This document shows positions 35,637 through 44,375 of a stretch of DNA of 64,000 nt, one piece after another. Origin of the DNA: Clostridiales bacterium. Its GTDB lineage: Bacteria; Bacillota; Clostridia; Oscillospirales; CAG-272. The stretch spans positions 1 through 64,000 of the forward strand of contig JAAVZO010000001.1 of the NCBI GenBank assembly GCA_022791685.1, given 5' to 3'. The translations under genes were made by a program, and so were the position numbers. Positions within the stretch are counted from its first letter, which is position 1. The number at the start of each line of letters is the position of its first letter. The notes beneath the pieces were generated by a model that was not told the DNA's origin, ran no database searches, and saw nothing but the letters and a program-made list of their open reading frames with translations.

Positions 35637-37118
35637 TTAAAGCGGGAGATTGTTGTGGCGCTTTTCTATGCAGAGAGCGTTCTTTGCACCGAGCATTTCA
35701 AATGCTGCGCTGACGCGCTGACGAAGCTCATCAATCGAAATGATATCGTCAATTTCGCCCGACTTAGCAGCAGCTACCGGAGAAGCCATTACACTGTCCC
35801 ACTCAGCTTCGATCTCGCCGCGCTTTGCATTGTCGGTGACCTTGTCGTTCCATGCGAACGCAACTGCGCTCGAGGTAGGCATTGCACTTATCTTAGCGCT
35901 GTCGACTGCAAGTGCGATATCTGCGCCGATAGACTTAGAGCCCATGAGAGTATAAGCCGCACCGTATGCTTTTCCAAGTACAACGGTAACCTTCGCATTG
36001 TCGCTCGAAGCATATGCCGAAGCGAGTTTAGCGAGAGCTGCGCCGTACTGAGCCTTCTCAGACTCGACCGATACAGCATAGCCTTCGGTATCAACGAGAG
36101 TCAGCAACGGAATGTCGAAGCAGTCGCAGAATGAGATAAACTTAGATGCCTTCTTAGCTGCATCAGCACAGAGCTTGCCGCCGTTTACTGCCGGCTGATT
36201 TGCCACAACGCCAATAACCATGCCGTTCATAGTTACAAAACCGGTAAGCATAGACTTGCCATATTCAGCGCTCAGCTCAAGGAACTTAGCGTCGTCAGAA
36301 ATAGCCTCGATAACCTCAGCCATCGAATAGCCATCGCCGGAAATGATAGACTCAACGTCTACAAGGCGATTGATCTCATCAGTAGTCGACGAATATGCGG
36401 TGCCATCTGCATTGTTCTGCGGAATATAAGCGAGCAGTGTGCGAACATATGCGAGTGCAGCTGTATCGTCAGCGCATACAACATTGACAAGACCACCCTC
36501 AGCTGCGGTTTTGATAGTGCCAAAATTTGCGCCCTTTTCAAGATTGTTGAGTACAAACGGCGGATTTACATAAAGGCTTCCGCCCTTTTCAGCGCCGATC
36601 ACGATATCGAACATAGAAGCGACCGCCGCCATTGCACCGCCGCATACGCCCGCGATAACTGCGATCTGCGGAATAACACCGGAAGCGTCCGAGACCTTCT
36701 TCATGATCTTACCGTATCCGGCAAGTGCCTCGACACCCTCAAGTACGTAAGCTCCAGCACTGTCGAAAATACCTATAACCGGTGCACCGTTCTTGATCGC
36801 GAGCTCGTAAAGATCACATATTTTCTTAGCGTGCATAGCGCCGAGAGCGCCCTTCATTCTCGAAAAATCCTGTGCGAAAGCGAACACAAGTCTGCCGTCG
36901 ATTGCTCCGTAGCCGCAAACGACGCTTTCAAGCTCGCCGTTGCTTCCATCAAGCTCTGCGGCGATTTTGTGTGCATACGCGCCTACCTCAGCAAAAGTTC
37001 CCTCGTCAAAAAGCGACCGTATGCGCTCGTTAGCGGTGGAAGCTTCACTCTGCATAAGAGCGCGCAGCTCTGCGGCCGATTTGAATTTCGGCGCGCTGTT
37101 TTGCGTTTTGTTCTCCAT
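35637..37118 (-). CDS. Divergent acyl-CoA carboxyltransferase (MmdA / transcarboxylase 12S-like)
   Basis: A 493-aa crotonase-fold carboxyltransferase with two similar halves. Conserved: RIRSLFDEGTFAEVG, VVCGYGAIDGRLVFAFAQDF, GVIPQIAVIAGVCGGAMA. The usual DSGGARIQEG loop of MmdA/PccB reads DSAGAYVLEG, so the Gly and Arg are replaced, and the second half is also divergent. It may use another acyl-CoA (acetyl-, propionyl- or glutaconyl-CoA type) or be partly a structural subunit. First gene of the operon; promoter TTGAAG-N18-TATAAT on the minus strand. Confidence 0.85.
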   Translation of the reverse strand: MENKTQNSAPKFKSAAELRALMQSEASTANERIRSLFDEGTFAEVGAYAHKIAAELDGSNGELESVVCGYGAIDGRLVFAFAQDFSRMKGALGAMHAKKICDLYELAIKNGAPVIGIFDSAGAYVLEGVEALAGYGKIMKKVSDASGVIPQIAVIAGVCGGAMAAVASMFDIVIGAEKGGSLYVNPPFVLNNLEKGANFGTIKTAAEGGLVNVVCADDTAALAYVRTLLAYIPQNNADGTAYSSTTDEINRLVDVESIISGDGYSMAEVIEAISDDAKFLELSAEYGKSMLTGFVTMNGMVIGVVANQPAVNGGKLCADAAKKASKFISFCDCFDIPLLTLVDTEGYAVSVESEKAQYGAALAKLASAYASSDNAKVTVVLGKAYGAAYTLMGSKSIGADIALAVDSAKISAMPTSSAVAFAWNDKVTDNAKRGEIEAEWDSVMASPVAAAKSGEIDDIISIDELRQRVSAAFEMLGAKNALCIEKRHNNLPL

Positions 37119-37215
37119 TTATTGACCTCCAAAATAATTTGTATGGATTTCGGTGAAAGCTACCTGTAATTTGACACAATCTCCATCAAAAAACATATAA
37201 ACACTATTCTACCCC

Positions 37216-37245
37216 ATTATAATAATATTATAAACCATACTTCAA
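37216..37245 (-). promoter_or_regulatory. Promoter of the decarboxylase/transcarboxylase operon
   Basis: TTGAAG (37245-37240), 18 bp, TATAAT (37221-37216). The leader of about 90 nt shows no obvious riboswitch. Confidence 0.6.
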
Positions 37246-37402
37246 ATTTTTGCAATATGCAATTTGCTTTTTCTTTCATCTTTTTTTGACCAGATTATAG
37301 TCATTTGGACGATTGCAAAAAATTAACAAAATATACTTTATTTTCGAAATTTAATATAGTATAATTGTAAGATATAATATTGTGAAATCAGAGGAGATTT
37401 CC

Positions 37403-38221
37403 ATGGTAATAGACTTTCACACACACGCCTTTCCAGACACACTTGCTGAACGTGCAATTTCGAAGCTCTCATCGACTGGCGGAGGTCTAAAAAGCTACGG
37501 CAGCGGAACGATAACCAGTCTGCTTGACAGTATGGATATCAGCGGTATCGACCGTGCAGTGATACTCAATATCGCAACCAATCCACGCCAGCAAACAAAT
37601 GTCAATAATTTTGCAATAGAGACCAATCGTGCACAGTTGTCCGGCGATAAACCGCGTCGATTGTATGCGCTCGGCTCGCTGAATCCCGACAGCGACTGCA
37701 TAGCCGCCGAAGCACGCCGCATTGCTGACGTAGGGATCCGCGGGGTCAAGATCCATCCAGATTTTATGAACGCCGCGATAGATGATCCGCGTTTTGATGC
37801 TGTATACAGGGCTTGTATCGACAATGATCTATTTCTTGTCTCACACGCTGGATGGGATTTCAGCTCGCCCGACCTCATCCATTGCACACCTGATGGAATT
37901 TTAAGAGTCCTTGACAGATTTCCATCATTGCGATTCGTAGCCGCTCATATGGGCTCTGCGCGTATGTGGGATGATGTCGAACGACTGTTGATCGGTAAAA
38001 ATTTATGGATAGAGACCTCGATAGCGGTGATGTTTGGACTCGACAAGCAGCAATGCGCACGTATGCTGAAAAATCACGATCCGGATAAGCTGCTGTTCGG
38101 CAGTGACTTCCCGTGGTATGATGAGCGTGAATCGTTCGAATATGTGGATTCGCTCGAGATCTCGGATGAGCTTAAGCTGAAAATATTTAGCGAAAACGCG
38201 CTGAAGCTGCTTGAAGGCTGA
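37403..38221 (+). CDS. Amidohydrolase-family metal-dependent hydrolase
   Basis: A 272-aa TIM-barrel hydrolase of the amidohydrolase 2 (ACMSD-like) group. The N-terminal metal motif DFHTHAF, the middle GVKIHPDFM and FLVSHAGW, RFVAAHMG, and the C-terminal LLFGSDFPW with the metal-site Asp are present. It is likely a decarboxylase or hydrolase, substrate unknown. The ATG behind GAGGAG is chosen rather than an in-frame ATG-like start seven codons upstream. Followed after 14 nt by the DUF3842 gene. Confidence 0.88.
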   Translation: MVIDFHTHAFPDTLAERAISKLSSTGGGLKSYGSGTITSLLDSMDISGIDRAVILNIATNPRQQTNVNNFAIETNRAQLSGDKPRRLYALGSLNPDSDCIAAEARRIADVGIRGVKIHPDFMNAAIDDPRFDAVYRACIDNDLFLVSHAGWDFSSPDLIHCTPDGILRVLDRFPSLRFVAAHMGSARMWDDVERLLIGKNLWIETSIAVMFGLDKQQCARMLKNHDPDKLLFGSDFPWYDERESFEYVDSLEISDELKLKIFSENALKLLEG

Positions 38222-38235
38222 AAGGATATTGGTAT

Positions 38236-38667
38236 ATGAAAGCGACGAAAATACTTTTGATCGATGGACAGGGCGGAAAAATAGGTTCAGCGCTAATCGA
38301 ATCGCTGAATGAGCTTGCCGCAAAAGAAAATCTAAAGCTTGAAATCACCGCCGTTGGCACTAACAGCATTGCCACCGCAAATATGTTGAAAAGCTCACCA
38401 GATACCGCAGCTACAGGCGAAAATCCAGTTATCGTAGGCTGTCGGAACGCCGATTTCATCGCCGGTCCGATAGGAATTGTAATAGCCGATTCACTCGGCG
38501 GCGAGGTCACGCCAAGCATGGCAGTCGCAGTAGCTCAAAGCCAAGCGACACGAGTACTTATTCCAGTAAACAAATGCAGCAATATTGTAGTCGGCACAAC
38601 CGGAGCAACACTTGCCGCGCTGATTCGCGAGGCAGTCGAAATTATCCGTAAAGGTATTGACAGTTGA
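38236..38667 (+). CDS. DUF3842-family protein
   Basis: A 143-aa protein with a Rossmann-like start KILLIDGQGGKIGSALIESL and the segments VGTNSIATANML, NADFIAGPIGIVIADSLGGE and TPSMAVAVAQSQATRVLIP. This is the DUF3842 family found in clostridia, function unknown; the start resembles a nucleotide-binding loop. It lies 14 nt after the amidohydrolase and its 3' end contains the promoter of the ECF transporter gene. Confidence 0.8.
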   Translation: MKATKILLIDGQGGKIGSALIESLNELAAKENLKLEITAVGTNSIATANMLKSSPDTAATGENPVIVGCRNADFIAGPIGIVIADSLGGEVTPSMAVAVAQSQATRVLIPVNKCSNIVVGTTGATLAALIREAVEIIRKGIDS

Positions 38668-38685
38668 GGGAATTTGAGGTATAAT
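38657..38685 (+). promoter_or_regulatory. Consensus promoter inside the 3' end of the DUF3842 gene
   Basis: TTGACA (38657-38662), 17 bp, TATAAT (38680-38685). It drives the leader and ECF S-component gene. Confidence 0.85.
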
Positions 38686-38691
38686 TTTAAT

Positions 38692-38812
38692 AAAGGTATT
38701 GCATGAAGCAATATTAACGCATGAAGCGGGTTAATTTAATTCCATTTTACATAATAAAAAGTATCAAGCAGCGACCGAAGTCCGCGCCTGATACTCTTTT
38801 TCTGGAGGTACT
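38692..38812 (+). promoter_or_regulatory. Attenuator-like leader (possible riboswitch) of the ECF transporter gene
   Basis: About 120 nt. Two small hairpins with a shared ATGAA loop (TTGC-ATGAA-GCAA and TTAAC..GC-ATGAA-GC..GTTAA, 38699-38732) are followed by AGTATCA (38760-38766) pairing with TGATACT (38789-38795), with an inner CGAA-loop stem, then CTTTTT. This terminator directly precedes the ribosome site TGGAGG (38803-38808). It does not match a riboswitch class I can recognise. Confidence 0.55.
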
Positions 38813-39349
38813 ATGAAATCAAAAAAACTCGTAAGATCCACCGCATTTGCGGCTATGTGCTTAGCTCTCGCGCTGGTACTGCCTTTTCTGACAATGCAGA
38901 TTCCATCGATCGGACAGGCATTATCGCCAATGCACATTCCGGCACTGCTCTGCGGATTCATCTGCGGTCCGTTCTGGGGACTCGCAGTCGGATTCGTCGC
39001 ACCACTGCTGCGCCATCTGCTGTTCCATATGCCGCCGCTCGTAAGCGCGATCCCAATGGCGTTTGAGTTGGCAATGTACGGCTTCGCTGCCGGAGTGCTT
39101 TATAAGCTGCTGCCGAAAAAAATCCCGTACATATACGTATCACTTATTGGCGCTATGGTAGCCGGACGCATAGTTTGGGGAATCGTAAGCCTTTTCTCGG
39201 CAATGGCAAGAGCGACCGAATTCGGATTTGCAGCCTTCATTGCAGGCTCAGTGACCGGCTCGATACCCGGCATTATTTGCCACATTATACTCGTGCCGCT
39301 CATTGTTATCGCGCTCAAAAAAGCCAAACTAATGCCAGAGGATAACTGA
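38813..39349 (+). CDS. ECF transporter S component (vitamin/cofactor uptake)
   Basis: A 178-aa integral membrane protein with about six hydrophobic helices. ALSPMHIPALLCGFICGPFW and LAVGFVAPLLRHLLF are typical of the PF12822-like S components, which bind a vitamin or precursor and use the shared EcfAA'T module. No ecf genes are in the window, so it is a group II type system. Ligand unknown; the leader upstream and the kinase gene 5 nt downstream suggest the imported compound is phosphorylated on entry. Confidence 0.85.
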   Translation: MKSKKLVRSTAFAAMCLALALVLPFLTMQIPSIGQALSPMHIPALLCGFICGPFWGLAVGFVAPLLRHLLFHMPPLVSAIPMAFELAMYGFAAGVLYKLLPKKIPYIYVSLIGAMVAGRIVWGIVSLFSAMARATEFGFAAFIAGSVTGSIPGIICHIILVPLIVIALKKAKLMPEDN

Positions 39350-39354
39350 CTAAT

Positions 39355-40440
39355 ATGAAAGATTTTGCAGAAATTTTATCAAGTCACGCTGCACGGTATC
39401 CGCTGTCAAAGCCAGTCGATGTTGTAAAGCTGATATATCAAAGTGTATTCTGCGGCGGGCACATGATCGCTGACGAAACAAGCGCAATTGAGCGGCTCAA
39501 AATCGAATATAACTCGATTTCTCATGAAGAGGAAGAGATTGTCGAAAGTCTCGGCGAATGTGTGCGATATAACATCGACCATACGATGAGCGAGCGTCAG
39601 CTTGAATTGCTCGGACGGCTGTTTTACCTATCGGTGGGAGATTACCCTGTCGGATATGAAAGCGCAGATGAAGCAGCAAAGCGCAAATTCATCGAGCGTA
39701 TAGAATGCGCAAAGCAGCTCGCCGAAGCGGGTAAATTCGCATTCAATGCAGATGAATTTAATGAATATATAGAAAAATATATGAACATCGGCTGTCCTGC
39801 GATAAGCCATAGCGACGAATACCATTATGCGTACAAGCCAGCGTATCGTGTGATCGACTCACGGCGCGCGAGACTGTTCAACTGCATCTGCAAAATCGAT
39901 GAGCTGATTCGCTGCAATACGAACAAGTTCCCGATTATAGTGGCAATTGACGGTCGTGCAGCCTCGGGAAAGACTACATCAGCAAAGCTTATAGCTGAAT
40001 TTTTTGGTGACACTGAAATTGTACATATGGATGATTTCTTTTTGCCAAATGAACTGCGCACTCAGGAACGGCTGAATGAGGCTGGCGGTAATCTTCACCG
40101 TGAGCGATACATCGACGAAGTACTTGCGCATATACACGATACCGAAGGATTTTCGTATCGTGTATTCGACTGTTCTACTCGCGATTATAAAGCCACGCCG
40201 CGAATGATTTCAAAGGCTAAGCTGATAGTATGCGAGGGCGCATATTCACTTCACCCGGCGTTTGGAGATTATCACGATATTGCCATTTTCTCGACTATCA
40301 CTCCTGATGAACAGGAGTGTCGGATACTCAGCCGCAACGGCGATGAAATGCTGGAGCATTTCAAATCCATGTGGATTCCGATGGAAGAGAAATATTTTGA
40401 AGCGTTCGATATTGAAAAGAAATGTGATATAATAATATGA
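39355..40440 (+). CDS. Uridine kinase-like P-loop protein with an extra N-terminal domain
   Basis: A 361-aa protein. Residues 1-180 form an unrecognised helical domain (SVFCGGHMIAD, RLFYLSVGDYPVGYES, GCPAISHSDEYHYAYKPAYR). Residues 190-361 resemble uridine kinase/phosphoribulokinase P-loop kinases: Walker A DGRAASGKTT (199-208), the substrate-binding VHMDDFF, LIVCEGAYSLHP and a late arginine-rich lid. It follows the ECF S component by 5 nt, suggesting it traps the imported vitamin or nucleoside by phosphorylation. The two-domain layout is unusual for the kinase family. Confidence 0.75.
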   Translation: MKDFAEILSSHAARYPLSKPVDVVKLIYQSVFCGGHMIADETSAIERLKIEYNSISHEEEEIVESLGECVRYNIDHTMSERQLELLGRLFYLSVGDYPVGYESADEAAKRKFIERIECAKQLAEAGKFAFNADEFNEYIEKYMNIGCPAISHSDEYHYAYKPAYRVIDSRRARLFNCICKIDELIRCNTNKFPIIVAIDGRAASGKTTSAKLIAEFFGDTEIVHMDDFFLPNELRTQERLNEAGGNLHRERYIDEVLAHIHDTEGFSYRVFDCSTRDYKATPRMISKAKLIVCEGAYSLHPAFGDYHDIAIFSTITPDEQECRILSRNGDEMLEHFKSMWIPMEEKYFEAFDIEKKCDIII

Positions 40441-40442
40441 CG

Positions 40443-40485
40443 AAACCGTTTGCAGTAAACGAATTTGCTGCAAACGGTTTTTGCT
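40443..40485. terminator. Bidirectional terminator
   Basis: AAACCGTTTGCAG (40443-40455) pairs with CTGCAAACGGTTT (40468-40480), followed by TT; loop 12 nt. Serves the kinase gene and the convergent hydrolase gene. Confidence 0.85.
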
Positions 40486-40493
40486 ATTTAATA

Positions 40494-41381
40494 TTACCAG
40501 CCAAAGTCGGCTTCGAGAGACAGCCCGTCATATCCGACATCCAGCTTATACGGCAGTTCAAGCTTTCCGATATACTCGCATAATTCAGCATGAGTCGAGC
40601 CAATCGGCGCGATATGAGTCAGCCATACCTGCGTATTTTCATCTATCGTTCCCTGCCCAAACAGTCGCTCGAATACACGCAGCGCGGTATGAAGATTCAA
40701 ATGTCCGCGCGAGTTTTTGCCGTCGTCGGTAAGTATCGGCATGGTGCATTCGGATATAAGCAGATCGAGCTTACTTCCAGCGAGCGCGTCAAAGGTTTCG
40801 TCAAGATAATATCCACTGTCAAGTCCGTAATACATCAGCTTGCCGTTCGGAAGCTTGATAAGGAAGTTGGCAGCATTCTTTTCATATGCAGTTCCATGGT
40901 CACCGCGCAATGGAGTTACACGCAGATTGCCAATCTCGTATTCCTTACCAAACTCGAGGCGTACAAAATTTAAATCTTCCGGACGACTGTAGCTCTCGCG
41001 TCCCGCTGTAAGCTTTGATTTCATATAGAAGTCGTCGATAACATCGAACGCACTGTCGACTAAATACACATTAAGAGGCTTCGCAAGCTTCTTGCGCGCC
41101 ACAAAACGTGTCCAAAACAATAGATAATTAAAATGGTCGTCGTGTGTATGCGTATATAGGATATTCTCAATTGAAAACAGCGATTCATTAAGCTTCTGAG
41201 CCGCAGCATTGAAATCTGCACCAAGGTCGATTGCGGTGAATTCGTCAATTCTGAACGATGAACGCAGACGATTCTCGCGTCCTCCGACTTTGCGGGCATA
41301 TTCACATATCGGGCATTCACAGAATGGTGTCGGTGTTCCCTCTCCCGCACTCGTACCCCAAAATCTCATTTTTTGTACCAT
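40494..41381 (-). CDS. MBL-fold metallo-hydrolase (PhnP-like)
   Basis: A 295-aa metallo-beta-lactamase-fold phosphodiesterase-like protein. The N-terminal FWGTSAGEGTPTPFC with CECPIC (structural zinc cysteines) matches PhnP-like enzymes; the catalytic metal motif is THTHDDH, with a later GDHG and LTHIAP. Start chosen at the ATG 8 nt after GGAGG; the ATG five codons upstream overlaps that ribosome site. PhnP cleaves cyclic ribose phosphates, but here no phn genes are nearby, so its role is open. Confidence 0.85.
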   Translation of the reverse strand: MVQKMRFWGTSAGEGTPTPFCECPICEYARKVGGRENRLRSSFRIDEFTAIDLGADFNAAAQKLNESLFSIENILYTHTHDDHFNYLLFWTRFVARKKLAKPLNVYLVDSAFDVIDDFYMKSKLTAGRESYSRPEDLNFVRLEFGKEYEIGNLRVTPLRGDHGTAYEKNAANFLIKLPNGKLMYYGLDSGYYLDETFDALAGSKLDLLISECTMPILTDDGKNSRGHLNLHTALRVFERLFGQGTIDENTQVWLTHIAPIGSTHAELCEYIGKLELPYKLDVGYDGLSLEADFGW

Positions 41382-41410
41382 GACTTTTCCCTCCATATTA
41401 CAATAAAATC

Positions 41411-41437
41411 GGGGTGAAATATATAAAATTTCACCCC
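41411..41437 (-). terminator. Terminator after gatB
   Basis: GGGGTGAAAT (41411-41420) pairs with ATTTCACCCC (41428-41437); on the minus strand GATTTTATTG follows. Confidence 0.75.
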
Positions 41438-41450
41438 AATTATTAAATTA

Positions 41451-42890
41451 TCAAAGCTTTGCAAGTGCAGCGTCGAGCAGCTCGTTGATCTTAACAGGGT
41501 TGCCCTTTCCGCCGGTCTTTGACATGATCTTGCCCATGATAGCCTTTGCAGCCGAAGCTTTGCCTGCCTTGAATGCAGCGACCGACTTCGGGTCGGCAGC
41601 GATAGCTTCTTCGACATACTTGCCGAGAATCTCAGGATCGCTTATCTGTGCAAGGTCGTTATCCTTGACGATCTGTACCGGGTCAGCGTCATTTTCGTAA
41701 ATCTGGCGCAGCAGCTTCTTTGCGGTCGAGCTGTTTATTGTGCCATCTCCCGCCATAGTAGCTATTGCTGCGAGATGTGCGCCGTCTATCGGTATCTCGA
41801 CCTCGTCACTATCCTGCGGCAAAATAGCGAACAGCTCGCTTATCATCATATTTGCAAGCAGCTTCGGATATGCCGTCTGCTTAGCGGCAGCCTCGAAATA
41901 ATCGGCTATCGACTTATTGTTGATAAGCATTTCAGCGTCATGTGCAGAGAGTCCGTACTTCTCGACATACTCCGCCTTGCGGCTGTCGGGAAGCTGCGGT
42001 ATCGAATCGCCGAGCGCCTTTATTGCCGCATCCGTCATAATGATAGGCGGCAGGTCAGGGTCGGGGAAATAGCGATAATCGTTCGCATCCTCTTTCTTGC
42101 GCATAGAGAATGTCTTGTTAGCATTAGCGTCATAGCGGCGGGTCTCCTGAACGATAGTCTCGCCGGCTTCGATAGCCTCTACCTGACGCTTATACTCATA
42201 CTCGATAGCCTTCTGAATGAACACAAACGAGTTTATATTCTTCATCTCAGTGCGAGTTCCAAACTTCTCCTCGCCCTTCTTGCGAACCGAAAGGTTTACG
42301 TCGCAGCGCAGCGAGCCTTCATTCATCTTGCAGTCGGAAACTCCAGTGTACATAATGATAGCGCGCAGCTTCTTAACATATGCAACAGCTTCCTCAGCGG
42401 TGCGGATATCCGGCTCAGATACGATTTCAATAAGCGGAACACCACAGCGGTTGCAGTCGATCATCGTACCATGTGTATCGTCGTGTACGAGCTTGCCCGC
42501 GTCTTCCTCGATATGGATACGAGTAATGCCTATCTTCTTCGGACCTTTTTCAGACTCGATTTCGAGATATCCGTGCTCGCAGAGCGGGAGGTCATACTGC
42601 GAAATCTGATATGCCTTAGGAAGGTCGGGATAGAAATAGTTCTTTCTATCTTCCTTAGAATAATGCGCAATCTCACAATGAGTTGCAAGTCCTGCCTTTA
42701 TCGCATAGTCTACGACCTGACGGTTCAGCACCGGAAGAGTTCCGGGCATACCAGTACAAATCGGGCAGCACTGTGTATTAGGCGCAGCGCCGAATGTCGT
42801 CGGGCAGGAGCAGAATATCTTCGTAGCGGTCTTTAATTCGACGTGAACCTCAAGTCCGCAGACCATTTCATAATCTTTTATAAACTGCAT
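41451..42890 (-). CDS. gatB: Asp/Glu-tRNA amidotransferase subunit B
   Basis: A 479-aa subunit that binds misacylated tRNA and activates its carboxyl with ATP. It begins YEMVCGLEVHVELKT and carries TKIFCSCP and CPICTGMPGTLPVLN with zinc-type cysteines, RIHIEEDAGKL, and a C-terminal YqeY-like helical domain (IMGKIMSKTGGKGNP). Normal length. It follows gatA by 2 nt. The third subunit, gatC, is not separate but fused to aspS upstream in the same operon. Confidence 0.97.
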   Translation of the reverse strand: MQFIKDYEMVCGLEVHVELKTATKIFCSCPTTFGAAPNTQCCPICTGMPGTLPVLNRQVVDYAIKAGLATHCEIAHYSKEDRKNYFYPDLPKAYQISQYDLPLCEHGYLEIESEKGPKKIGITRIHIEEDAGKLVHDDTHGTMIDCNRCGVPLIEIVSEPDIRTAEEAVAYVKKLRAIIMYTGVSDCKMNEGSLRCDVNLSVRKKGEEKFGTRTEMKNINSFVFIQKAIEYEYKRQVEAIEAGETIVQETRRYDANANKTFSMRKKEDANDYRYFPDPDLPPIIMTDAAIKALGDSIPQLPDSRKAEYVEKYGLSAHDAEMLINNKSIADYFEAAAKQTAYPKLLANMMISELFAILPQDSDEVEIPIDGAHLAAIATMAGDGTINSSTAKKLLRQIYENDADPVQIVKDNDLAQISDPEILGKYVEEAIAADPKSVAAFKAGKASAAKAIMGKIMSKTGGKGNPVKINELLDAALAKL

Positions 42891-42892
42891 GA

Positions 42893-44359
42893 TTATTTGA
42901 CCTCCTTTGAAAGGTGGTAGCAGCCAGTTTCAGTTTCATAAGCATTTCCGGCGCGGTAGAGCGTAGCTTCATCAAACGCCTTTCCGATAAGCTGCATACC
43001 TATCGGCAGTCCCTTAGAATCTGTGCCGCACGGCAGCGACAGCGACGGTATACCTGCAATGTTCACCGGAACTGTGTAGATATCGCCCATGTACATTTCG
43101 AGAGGGCTCGCAGTCTTTTCGCCAAGCTTATACGCTGTAGTCGGTGCAACAGGGGAAAGAATGAAGTCACAAGTCTCAAATATCTTCGAGAAATCATTCA
43201 TAACAAGCGTTCTTACCTGCAATGCCTTCTTGTAGTACGCGTCATAGTAGCCCGAGCTGAGCGCGAACGTGCCGAGCATTATGCGGCGCTTGACCTCAGC
43301 GCCGAAGCCCTCACTGCGCGAATTCTTGTAAAGGTCTACGATATCCTCATACTTTTCGCTTCTATAGCCATAGCGCACACCGTCAAAACGTGCAAGGTTA
43401 GACGAAGCCTCAGCGCTCGAGATTACATAGTAAGCTGGAAGCGCATGGGAAATAGTCTTCATTGAAACCGGAACGAGTGTCGCGCCGAGCTTCTCATATA
43501 CCTTTGCGGCAGACAGAACTGCATTCTTCACTTCTTCATTGATACCCTCTCCGAAGAATTCGTCCGGAATGCCTATCTTCATGCCATTAACGCCCATATC
43601 TAATAGAGCGGTATAATCGCCGTACTCGCGGTCGACTGAGGTCGCGTCGTGAGCGTCATGTCCGGCGATCGCATTCAATATTACCGCATTGTCGCGAACG
43701 TTCTTGGTCACCGGACCAATCTGGTCAAGCGACGACGCAAACGCAACAAGTCCGTAACGCGATACGCTTCCATAAGTTGGCTTCATTCCGACAACTCCGC
43801 AGAATGCAGCCGGCTGTCTTATCGATCCGCCGGTGTCCGAACCAAGCGAGAACGGAGCTTCGTCAGCAGCTACAGCAGCAGCCGAGCCGCCCGAGCTTCC
43901 GCCCGGAACATAATCAGTATTGCGTGGATTGTGAGTTTTCTTAAAATAGGAATTCTCAGTAGTCGAGCCCATAGCGAACTCATCCATGTTGAGCTTTCCG
44001 AGCGTAACTGTACCAAGCGCGTTCAGCTTTTCAACTACAGTAGCGTCATACGGCGGTATGAAGTTTTCGAGCATCTTTGACGCACAGGTAGTACGCAGTC
44101 CGCGCGTACACATATTGTCTTTGATTCCGACCGGGATCCCAGCGAGTGCGGAAAGAGCTTCGCCAGACGCACGCTTAGCGTCGACCTCAGCCGCCTGTTT
44201 TTTTGCTTCATCGGCGCAGACGGTCAGATACGCACCAATACTATCTTCTTTTTCTGAAATACGACCGAGGTAAGCTTCGGTAACTTCAGCGCTTGAGAGC
44301 TCCTTCGCCGCAAGCTTATCCGAAAGCTCGGTCACTGTAAGCTTCAGTATATCGTTCAT
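42893..44359 (-). CDS. gatA: Asp/Glu-tRNA amidotransferase subunit A (amidase)
   Basis: A 488-aa amidase-signature enzyme that releases ammonia from glutamine. The Ser-Ser-Lys triad is in [10 protein letters not shown] (Lys), [16 protein letters not shown] and [18 protein letters not shown] (nucleophile Ser region). The start at the second ATG is chosen because AAAGGA lies about 9 nt upstream; an in-frame ATG nine codons earlier has no ribosome site. It starts 16 nt after the stop of the aspS-gatC fusion, so all amidotransferase parts are made from one mRNA. Confidence 0.97.
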   Translation of the reverse strand: MNDILKLTVTELSDKLAAKELSSAEVTEAYLGRISEKEDSIGAYLTVCADEAKKQAAEVDAKRASGEALSALAGIPVGIKDNMCTRGLRTTCASKMLENFIPPYDATVVEKLNALGTVTLGKLNMDEFAMGSTTENSYFKKTHNPRNTDYVPGGSSGGSAAAVAADEAPFSLGSDTGGSIRQPAAFCGVVGMKPTYGSVSRYGLVAFASSLDQIGPVTKNVRDNAVILNAIAGHDAHDATSVDREYGDYTALLDMGVNGMKIGIPDEFFGEGINEEVKNAVLSAAKVYEKLGATLVPVSMKTISHALPAYYVISSAEASSNLARFDGVRYGYRSEKYEDIVDLYKNSRSEGFGAEVKRRIMLGTFALSSGYYDAYYKKALQVRTLVMNDFSKIFETCDFILSPVAPTTAYKLGEKTASPLEMYMGDIYTVPVNIAGIPSLSLPCGTDSKGLPIGMQLIGKAFDEATLYRAGNAYETETGCYHLSKEVK

Positions 44360-44375
44360 TTCGCTTGTCCTTTCA

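Noticed and set aside
41775..42836. A 353-codon plus-strand frame opposite gatB
   Set aside because: It is the mirror of gatB codon structure; gatB is certain on the other strand.
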